From: Clostridiales bacterium DTU023
GTDB lineage: Bacteria > Bacillota > Clostridia > Saccharofermentanales > DTU023
Assembly (NCBI GenBank): GCA_001512945.1
Contig: LFTF01000071.1
Span: forward strand, 1 to 15,973
Reading direction: 5' to 3'
DNA length: 15,973 nt
Position numbers and translations under genes: made by a program. Below are positions 6,243 to 13,100 of the stretch, piece after piece. Each line of letters begins with the position of its first letter. The stretch's first letter is position 1. The notes beneath the pieces are model-generated. The model had not been told where the DNA came from, did no database searches, and saw nothing but the letters and a program-made list of their open reading frames with translations.

Positions 6243-7739
6243 TTAGACTAGATCGAGTATTTTTCTATAATCATCCGGCGTATCAAGATCAAAACTGCCA
6301 ATAGCGTCACCAGTGTCAACGATCTCGACCACATTTTTCTCGTGTTTATCAATAACCTGGCGACCGCCCATGTCGCCCATCAAGACTGATAATTCGTCAT
6401 AGAAAATACGATCAAACAGGGCAGGTGCAGATCGCTTGCCTTCTTTCACGGGGATAAGAATCTTTCCCGGTTCTAACTCTTCGGCCAAATGACGCATCAG
6501 GATCGGAGAGACGAATGGTTGGTCACCCGGAATATAGAAACAGGCAACGCTTTCTTCCGCGAGGTTTTGAGTGGCAAGAGCAACAGAGGTCCCCTGTCCC
6601 TCTCGGTAGCGTTTATTGTCTACAACTGTCACGCGAGTACTGGGTTGTGCATACGCTGCGATAGCCTGTACGATCTCTGCTCGCACCGCAGACGATTGAT
6701 GTCCCGTTACGATCACAAGATCGCGCACATCACTTTGCAAGACATTTGTCAGGGTGTGAAAGATAACAGTCCTGTTCCCCACAGGCAAGAGGAGTTTGTT
6801 TGGCTCGCCCATTCTTGTTGACATACCTGCAGCCATAAGCACAGCCGAAAATAGAGCGGTTTTGTCTTCTTGTCTGTGAATACCATAAAGCGTTTGACGG
6901 CCGCTATCTGTGTTCGCGTTGAAAAACACAGCGTCTATTCGCGAATTGGAGAGAGTGCGCTTGGCGACGGTGGCCAGTTGCGAGCGATCTCTCCGCGATT
7001 TATCGAGGTAATCGGTTTGGTTGAAAACAACTGCAACACGGCTCGTTGGAGGAATATTTTTAAAAAAATGCCCATTATCGATCAGGGTCAATAAATTTGC
7101 CATCTCGATCGGGTTGCCCGGTTGAAGTCCTGTCTGTTCCGTAAACAAATGAGAACGGTGGACAACAGATTCGTCGAGTGGTTGGCCGACACCTGAAAGA
7201 CCGAACACAATGAGTGTCAAATCAGTTGTCTTTGGGATTACCGGTTCGTGAGAGGCGTGTGCTTTCAGTGGTTTACGTTTTGAACCATCCGCTTCACAAA
7301 AGACAACAGTTTCACCATCTCTTGCGTGTCTGCGGTCGCGGATCCAGTCATCCAAATCCTCCAAATCGACACCACTGTATTTGTCTGGTATCCCTTCGAA
7401 TGCAGGACCGAACCATACACCCGACTCCGCGGGTGGGGTTAAAGAAATTCTACCAAGCGCTGGTAACAACTCACAGCCCGGGGGGAGCGGCGGCGAAATG
7501 CGATTGTTTGCTCGGGGCGCGCCCATGGCGGTTGTTGTTGTAAGAATAGATCGGTTACGTAATGAGCCGGCGAACAGTTCCATTAATGTGGTTGTCTTTC
7601 CCCCACCTCCGATCGCGCTAACGACAAAAGGGGAAGGATATCGTTCGTCGCTCAGACTTATGAGCGTGCGGACATAAGCTTCAAGAGAAGTCTCGGTAAG
7701 TCGACCGCAGCCGACAAGATCGTTGTGTTGATTCGGCAT
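6243..7739 (-). CDS. YqeC-MocA fusion: selenium-dependent Mo hydroxylase accessory protein and molybdopterin cytidylyltransferase
   Basis: The 498-residue protein joins two domains normally encoded separately. Residues ~1-290 are YqeC: P-loop SAIGGGGKTTTLMELF (about 41-56), LTTTTAMG, and the conserved EADGSKRKPLKAH (about 149-161) followed by HEPVIP. YqeC is a putative nucleotide-binding accessory factor for selenium-dependent molybdenum hydroxylases. Residues ~298-498 are MocA/YgfJ: LMAAGMSTRMGEPNKLLLPV is the nucleotidyltransferase signature, with IPGDQPFV and a C-terminal FDLDTPDDY. MocA transfers CMP from CTP to molybdopterin, making the cytosine dinucleotide cofactor. ATG at 7739 is chosen because GAGG lies 6 bases upstream; the in-frame TTG at 7745 abuts the GAGG. 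It follows yqeB by 47 bases and is probably in the same operon. The target hydroxylase, such as a xanthine dehydrogenase, is not in the window. Confidence 0.88.
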   Translation of the reverse strand: MPNQHNDLVGCGRLTETSLEAYVRTLISLSDERYPSPFVVSAIGGGGKTTTLMELFAGSLRNRSILTTTTAMGAPRANNRISPPLPPGCELLPALGRISLTPPAESGVWFGPAFEGIPDKYSGVDLEDLDDWIRDRRHARDGETVVFCEADGSKRKPLKAHASHEPVIPKTTDLTLIVFGLSGVGQPLDESVVHRSHLFTEQTGLQPGNPIEMANLLTLIDNGHFFKNIPPTSRVAVVFNQTDYLDKSRRDRSQLATVAKRTLSNSRIDAVFFNANTDSGRQTLYGIHRQEDKTALFSAVLMAAGMSTRMGEPNKLLLPVGNRTVIFHTLTNVLQSDVRDLVIVTGHQSSAVRAEIVQAIAAYAQPSTRVTVVDNKRYREGQGTSVALATQNLAEESVACFYIPGDQPFVSPILMRHLAEELEPGKILIPVKEGKRSAPALFDRIFYDELSVLMGDMGGRQVIDKHEKNVVEIVDTGDAIGSFDLDTPDDYRKILDLV

Positions 7740-7786
7740 ATTCAACCTCTATGCGGTCATCGGCTCAGCAAGTGAAATGCGGCTAT

Positions 7787-8602
7787 TTAATCTTCTTTGC
7801 TGAGTAAATCGTCACGTGTGTAATGGGTAAGAATGGCTTCAAGCACTCCGCCCGCGATTGTACGTCCTTTATCACTGATTGTTCGGCAGTAATCAGTGTC
7901 GCCTCTGGGGTCGACATCTCCGATTTTTTGCCCTTGTTTGACCTGGAATCTGTCGGCAATCAGGCCTCGAACGACACCTGAAATGATCGTTTTAACCGGC
8001 TCGTTGTCTACCGTGAGAATAATGTCACCGGCTTTGACTATGTCGCCAATCTCATGAAGATTATTTGTTGTTCCGGCGCGTGGTGCGCGGAGTACACGAT
8101 CTTTGTTAATCCCGGCAATCGTGCCGGGGATTCCCGTGTTGGTGATCGCCTCACCTTCGTGAATCAGGCGTCCCAGATAATGTCCTCGCTGCGTTTCAAT
8201 GACCACATCTGCATGTTTTTTCGCTTCAATCACGGGGCCTAGCCCAATCACTAACGGCGCCCACGTGCGATCGTAATTGGGCGTTCTTTTGCTGAGTGTT
8301 GCATCGATGAAAACATCCGGTTTCAGATAATCGAGAACCTCACGATCAGGTATCGTGAGGATGGGGATCAATCCTTGAATGAGTGCCGGCTCTATGGCTT
8401 CAAGCGACTCAATATGACGTGCGGTGACGCCCTCGATTTCCCAGTCGCCCTCATAAATAGCGTTGCAGAAAGAGACGGTCCGCCTCACACATGACGGAGC
8501 TGTGAGATCGCAGACAACGACGCGCATCCCCGCGTTTTTTAGTTTGTGAATAACTGCCGAGGCGAGGTCACCGCCGCCCCGAATTAAAATAGTAATATTC
8601 AT
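7787..8602 (-). CDS. yqeB: Selenium-dependent molybdenum hydroxylase maturation protein YqeB
   Basis: YqeB is a marker of genomes that use the labile selenium cofactor in molybdenum hydroxylases; its exact reaction is unknown. The 271-residue product starts MNITILIRGGGDLASAVIHKL, a Rossmann-like GGGDLAS motif typical of the family. CVRRTVSFCNAIYEGDWEIEGVTA follows at about residues 38-61, then PDVFIDATLSKR and WAPLVIGLGP. A C-terminal beta-rich part contains IPGTIAG, VKAGDIILTV and VKQGQKIGDVDPRG, and GRTIAGGVLEAIL ends the domain. ATG at 8602 is preceded by AGGAAGGGG at good spacing. It lies 38 bases after the CofE-like gene and 47 before yqeC-mocA, all on one strand, consistent with an operon. 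With selC upstream, the cell probably makes selenocysteine as well, so this is not an orphan use of selenium. Confidence 0.92.
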   Translation of the reverse strand: MNITILIRGGGDLASAVIHKLKNAGMRVVVCDLTAPSCVRRTVSFCNAIYEGDWEIEGVTARHIESLEAIEPALIQGLIPILTIPDREVLDYLKPDVFIDATLSKRTPNYDRTWAPLVIGLGPVIEAKKHADVVIETQRGHYLGRLIHEGEAITNTGIPGTIAGINKDRVLRAPRAGTTNNLHEIGDIVKAGDIILTVDNEPVKTIISGVVRGLIADRFQVKQGQKIGDVDPRGDTDYCRTISDKGRTIAGGVLEAILTHYTRDDLLSKED

Positions 8603-8640
8603 AGTCTGCCCCTTCCTAAGAGGTTAGACAGCCTTGACCA

Positions 8641-9831
8641 TCAGTCGGCAAGGCTATCAAAATATCCTTGAATTAGTACGACGGGCGTGCCTTTGTCGCC
8701 ACTTCCCGAGGTCAAGTCCGCTAAAGATCCGAGTAGATCTGTAAATTGGCGCGGGGTGGTTCCCTCTGCATTCGCCTCAAAATTCTGATCTTGTTCTTTT
8801 TCTGAAATTGCCTGCAGGACAGCCTTTTGAAGTGCCTGCCCTTTAAGGTCGGCAAACTCATTGTCAGTGAGATACTTGAGCTTGAGTTCTTTTGGAGTGC
8901 CTTCAAGTCCATCGGTATAAGCCGGCGATACGACGGGATCTGCAAGTTCCCAGATTTTGCATACAGGATCTTTAAATGCTCCGTCACCATAGATCATGAC
9001 TTCAATGTGCTTGCCCGTGCGTTGGAAAAAGAGTTGCGCGACCGCGTTGACAAATGTCTTGCCGGCACGCGGAAATAATTTCACCACATTCTCACTGGCC
9101 TTGTTGCTTCCCAGAAGGCCGTAAGTTTCATGAAATCCGCTTCCATTGACGGGCTCCGAAAGGATGTTGTCTAGTCCGAGAACACGTTTCGCGCCGGCTC
9201 GTTTCAGCAGACGCTTCGTACGTTCTCGCGTGTGTACATCGCAGACAAGGACGTACGGCGTATATTCGAGAACTGCAAGCGGATCATTCGCGAGGATAAT
9301 CTCAGCCTCACAGCCTTCTTCGACAATAATACCGCGGTATAATTCCACATAGTCAACGCCGGTAAACGCGTGACGGTTTACACCAAAAAGTTCGCGGTAC
9401 CGTGCTTCAGTGAGGCAATCCTTCAAGGGATCAATCCCTTCTTCGTCCATTCTGTCAAGATCCATCAAGCTGTTGCCGACTTCATCGTCAGGATAGCTTA
9501 GCTGTAACACGATTTTTTTTGCGCCGCGAGCAATGCCGCGCAAATTGATCGCGAAACGGTTACGACTGAGAATAGGAAAAATTACGCCGATTTCACCTTC
9601 AGGGAATTGCCTTGTAACATCGGTCGCGATATCATCGCATGTCGCGTAGTTGTTTTCCGCCCGAGCCACAACGGACTCAGTGACGGCAACAACATCCCGG
9701 TCGCCGAGGGTGAATCCCTCATCTTCTGAAGCGAGGATTACACTGTCCACGATTATATCGGCCAGATTGTCTCCGCTCCGAATGATTGGTGTCCGGATAC
9801 CTCTTGAAGTTGTACCTGTGCGTCTTGCCAT
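8641..9831 (-). CDS. CofE-like coenzyme F420-0:L-glutamate ligase family protein (long bacterial form)
   Basis: The 396-residue protein belongs to the F420-0:gamma-glutamyl ligase fold (CofE superfamily), but to the longer form found in many anaerobic bacteria rather than the ~250-residue archaeal enzyme. Recognisable segments are the N-terminal TGTTSRGIRTPIIRSGDNL (about 5-23), DVVAVTESVVARA, GVIFPILSRNRFAINLRGIA, VLVCDVHTRERTKRLLKRAG, YGLLGSNKA, VMIYGDGAFKDP, ELADPVVSPAYTDGLEGTP, and the C-terminal SGSGDKGTPVVLIQGYF. True CofE adds glutamates to F420-0 using GTP. No other F420 genes are visible, so the substrate here is open. The start ATG at 9831 is chosen by the family-like MARxxGT N-terminus; its AGGAG lies 25 bases upstream with a hairpin between. 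An extended frame to 9894 runs through GC-rich non-conserved sequence. It sits between selC and yqeB. Confidence 0.8.
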   Translation of the reverse strand: MARRTGTTSRGIRTPIIRSGDNLADIIVDSVILASEDEGFTLGDRDVVAVTESVVARAENNYATCDDIATDVTRQFPEGEIGVIFPILSRNRFAINLRGIARGAKKIVLQLSYPDDEVGNSLMDLDRMDEEGIDPLKDCLTEARYRELFGVNRHAFTGVDYVELYRGIIVEEGCEAEIILANDPLAVLEYTPYVLVCDVHTRERTKRLLKRAGAKRVLGLDNILSEPVNGSGFHETYGLLGSNKASENVVKLFPRAGKTFVNAVAQLFFQRTGKHIEVMIYGDGAFKDPVCKIWELADPVVSPAYTDGLEGTPKELKLKYLTDNEFADLKGQALQKAVLQAISEKEQDQNFEANAEGTTPRQFTDLLGSLADLTSGSGDKGTPVVLIQGYFDSLAD

Positions 9832-9863
9832 TATATTTGCAGAAAAAATTCCGCATCTCCTTT
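9832..9863 (-). promoter_or_regulatory. Ribosome binding site split from its start codon by a hairpin
   Basis: AAAGGAGAT (9863-9855) is the only good Shine-Dalgarno before the CofE-like gene but is 25 bases from ATG 9831, too far for normal use. The 16 bases GCGGAATTTTTTCTGC (9854-9839) fold into a 6-bp stem (one G-T pair) with a TTTT loop. Folding would bring the effective spacing to 9 bases. Known precedent: a spacer hairpin of this type in phage T4 gene 38. Confidence 0.55.
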
Positions 9864-9900
9864 CATGAGAGCCCTCCCGTCGGGCGCAAATCATGTTGCC

Positions 9901-9929
9901 AAAAACCCCGCCCGGGGGAGCCGCCCCCG
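9901..9929 (-). terminator. GC-rich hairpin with T-run between selC and the CofE-like gene
   Basis: On the minus strand CGGGGG (9929-9924) can pair with CCCCCG (9918-9913). Alternatively CCCC (9917-9914) pairs with GGGG (9909-9906), directly followed by TTTTT (9905-9901). The two folds are mutually exclusive, as in attenuators. It may be a second, weaker terminator after selC or a leader element of the CofE-like gene. Confidence 0.4.
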
Positions 9930-9949
9930 CCGAATAAATCGGAAAGCGG

Positions 9950-10003
9950 AAAAACAGACGCGCCGACCCTGTTGGCCAACGGCGTTCAAGGACCGGCGCG
10001 TCT
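9950..10003 (-). terminator. Intrinsic terminator of selC
   Basis: On the minus strand AGACGCGCCG (10003-9994) pairs perfectly with CGGCGCGTCT (9965-9956). A further GTCCT/AGGGT extends the stem, and G-TTTTT (9955-9950) follows. The stem begins only 4 bases after the tRNA CCA end. The large loop contains the palindrome GTTGGCCAAC (9971-9980). It should end most selC transcripts before the CofE-like gene. Confidence 0.8.
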
Positions 10004-10007
10004 CAAC

Positions 10008-10104
10008 TGGCGGAAGTATGTGAGAATCGAACTCACCCGGGAAGCTCTTAACCCCCCTCAACGGTTTTGAAGACCGCGGGGCACACCAGAACCCATCTAC
10101 CTCC
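10008..10104 (-). tRNA. selC: tRNA-Sec (anticodon UCA)
   Basis: This is the selenocysteine tRNA, charged with serine and converted by SelA for insertion at UGA. It is 97 bases long including an encoded CCA (10010-10008). The anticodon loop CTTCAAA, inside stem GCGGT/ACCGT, gives anticodon UCA. The variable arm is long, about 7 bp with a TAAGA loop. The T arm is GTGAG-TTCGATT-CTCAC, and G is the discriminator. The acceptor has 8 positions as in bacterial tRNA-Sec: GGAGGTA pairs with TACTTCC (one G-T), while position 8 is a G-A mismatch. The D stem GGGTTC/GTGCCC is long as in tRNA-Sec but has a T-T mismatch. It has its own likely promoter and terminator and lies 72 bases downstream of addA. The in-frame TGA at 6164-6162, inside a gene in this same window, is a likely decoding target. 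Confidence 0.96.
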
Positions 10105-10111
10105 ACCATGT

Positions 10112-10140
10112 ATTGTTAATGTTGGCGTGAGGTTTGTCAA
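10112..10140 (-). promoter_or_regulatory. Promoter of selC
   Basis: A perfect -35 box TTGACA (10140-10135) lies 17 bases from AACAAT (10117-10112), which matches 4 of 6 consensus positions. The tRNA 5' end is 7 bases after the -10 box, so transcription would start at or just before the mature tRNA. A palindrome, TGAGGTT-GACA-AACCTCA (10145-10128), overlaps the -35 box and might be an operator. Confidence 0.65.
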
Positions 10141-10176
10141 CCTCAGCGTGTCATTTCGTCACAAATACACCCGATG

Positions 10177-13100
10177 TTACCGCGAACCATTTGCTTGAAA
10201 AGCAACATACCTGTTTTCTCGGATGAGCCATACAAGACGTTCCTTGACCCGGAGGCCCGTGGCTCGTGAAATCGCGTCAGCGTAGGCATCGATCTGGATT
10301 TGATACCGGTCTTTGAGGATCAGATCGCCTTGATGTTCGGGTAGCCTGTCTGATTTAAAATCAACGAGTACCGCCTCACCGTCATCCTCCAAAAACCACA
10401 GATCGATCATTCCCTGGATCAGAGTCATTTCATCACGGGGGAATGAGGGGTGTAACTGATTTGAGGGAACCGCCACTGTAAAGGGCATTTCGCGATAAAC
10501 GCGCCCGGTTGTCTGTTCTGCACGGAGAAGACGGCCTGCCAGATCGCTTTTTGCCCAGGTGATCGCTTGATCGACAAATTTAGACGTATCTTCGAAGAAC
10601 TCTTTTTCGATGATACGTTTCGTTGCCATATCTTTGAGCTGGCGAAGATACGCCTGTTCTGCCTGCGGTTCAGGTAGCGAGCGGAGCTCCTCCAGATCGA
10701 GGAACTGAAATACTGAGTGCATTGCGATTCCCAAAGCGGCGCCTTTTGATTTTTCCTCTTGCTCACGCCCGCGCATCGTCAGCGGGATATCGGCCTTTGT
10801 GTAATTCTCCGCCAACGGTGTACTTGCCGCTGCATCTCGCGCAAGACTGCCCAGAGCGTCGAACGTCCACTCTGGATCAACCGGATCGCCTTCGGCAGAT
10901 AGCTGGATGATGGATTGCTTTTGACCAAGGCGTTTCAATTCTGTTACCGTGATTTTGGCAGGCGTATTGGCCGCGTCAGGATGGGGGATCTCCTTTGAGA
11001 GGAGTTGGTATACGTGATCGAATGCGCTGTGGTCGGTGCGAGTAGTCTCTGCGCCGCATGCGATACTGTGGCCGACTAGTTGCGCGTCCTGTTTTGCTTT
11101 TCTGTCGACAACTTCCTGGTAGATATTGGTGAGCGGTGTAACGCGGACTTCATGGTGGTCGTACGAGAAGTTGCCTTCTTCAGCTGAAGTGATGGCTTGC
11201 GTGACACGAGGATTTCTTACAGCGTACACAGCGAGGAGGAGTTCTGCGTCGCTTTTTGTAAGCGTTGACAGGTTCTCCGGCACAACAGCACGTCCCGAAC
11301 GGTCTGTAAACTCTGGGAGTGACTCGGTGAGATAGCTTGCTTCATCAATAATAGTTCGATAACTTGACGTCTCTCTGAGAGTTTTTCGTGCGGGGAGGAG
11401 AAAAAACAGTCTTTCTCTGGCACGTGTCATTGCCACATAAAAAAGTCGCCAGTTTTCCGCCTGTTCCCGTTTGCTCTCAGCGATGCGTGCCGTTTGATTG
11501 GGCGCATTATTGTATACAGTGGCTCCCATGTCTGCGATGGTGAAACTCGAAAGACCATCCTGTTCTGAGTATTGGATCAGCGATTGTGGCGTGGGTCCAC
11601 TTTGTTTGCGGTCCAAACCACCCAAAATCACGTAATCCCATTCAAGCCCTTTGCTACTGTGCCGTGTCAGTACATTAACAGCGTCCGGCAAGAGAACATT
11701 ATCTAGTTTTCCGTGGTTGACCTCACTCTCTCGGAATCGAACTAGCCGTCTTAAGGTGGAACGTAATCCCGGCATATCACCAGGGTCAGGCTGTTCGATG
11801 AAACTGATCAGTTGGTCTAGTTCTAATGCATGACTTGCTCCCAATGTGCCGCGGGCGATGTAAGCAGGATACTCTGTCTCGTAAAAAATGAGATCAAGTA
11901 ATTCTTTGGACGTGAGCTCTCGCGCCATCAGTCGCCATCGATCAAATTGAGAGATGAATGCTCTCGCTTTATCCGCGAGTTGATTGTTCTCTTCACCGCA
12001 AAGGGTAAAAAATTGTTCATGAAATGCGGTACGGCGAAGTCTTCCTCTTTTATCTTTATGGACAGAGTGCGCCGACTCAACTTCGGTGACAGCCATGAGT
12101 TCTTCGCTGCTCCATGGTTCAGGCGTGAAAGGCCCCATGAGTGTCGACAATAATGGTATATCCTGCCTGGGATTGTCGAGCACACTAAGGAGTGCTTCGA
12201 TTTGTCGGACGACAAGATTATCCGGGTAAATTTTGCCCGAACGACTAGTAACAGGGATACCGTAACGTGTAAGTACTTGTTCATAGTCACGGCAATTAGT
12301 GTTTGTAGGAAGAAGGACGGCGATCTGCCCGGGGTTGATGCCTGTGTCTATAAGTTCACCGATAATGCGCACTGCCATCAAAGCTTCACGCTCTCTGAGC
12401 GAAGAAGAGCTTTCGGAATCGTAAGACAAATCTGCCGGCTCGTCTGCAGGTTGTTCTTCAAAAGCATCCTTTACCATTGAAGCGATTTCCCAGAGAACGT
12501 CAGGGTATTCGTCCTCTCGTGCCGAGTGGTGAGACTGCAGTCTCTGAGTTCCGTCGTATTCGATCTCACCCGCGCTTTTTGTAAGAAACGCACCGAAAAA
12601 TTCATTGACGAACGCGATGATTCCGGGGCGGCTCCTAAAATTCCGGTTAAGCAGCGCGAGGCACCCGAGGCCTGCGGGTTCAAGCGGAGAAGGGAGTTTC
12701 CCGGGTATTCGCAGAAGTGAAGATGCTTCGCGTTTCGAGAACAAAGCGGGATTGGCGTAACGGAAGCGGTAAATGCTTTGCTTGACATCACCGACCATTA
12801 GCACGTTGTCGCGGTCAATCGTCCTGATAATGGCATCCTGGATACTACTTGTATCTTGGTATTCATCGATATAAATTTCGTCAAAACGGTGTCGGTATGT
12901 TTGACCGATATCATCGCGGCTCAGGAGTTCCAATGCGCCGTGCTCAATATCGCTGAATAGGATCGCATTGCGTTCAAAGCGCCTTCTTTGGAACTCCCGG
13001 TCGACCATGAGTACGACCTCCATAAAGCGTGAGACAATGCGTCCCGTTTCAACAAGACTCTCTCGAGTTTCCTCCGAACACATGGTGAAAATGGGCGGAT

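Noticed and set aside
8641..8643. TGA stop of the CofE-like gene (also TGA of the two-helix protein) as possible Sec codons
   Set aside because: The reading frame beyond either TGA has no conserved residues, and family proteins end at this point for the CofE-like gene; no SECIS-like hairpin was evident.
9832..9894. Extended start of the CofE-like gene at ATG 9894
   Set aside because: It runs through the GC-rich leader and a Shine-Dalgarno, has no ribosome binding site of its own, and family members begin at the MARxxGT segment.
9786..10070. Plus-strand 94-residue ORF across the selC region
   Set aside because: It overlaps tRNA-Sec, its terminator and the CofE-like start; composition is that of antisense GC-rich DNA.
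10128..10145. Hairpin after addA as an intrinsic terminator
   Set aside because: No T-run follows on the minus strand and it overlaps the selC -35 box.
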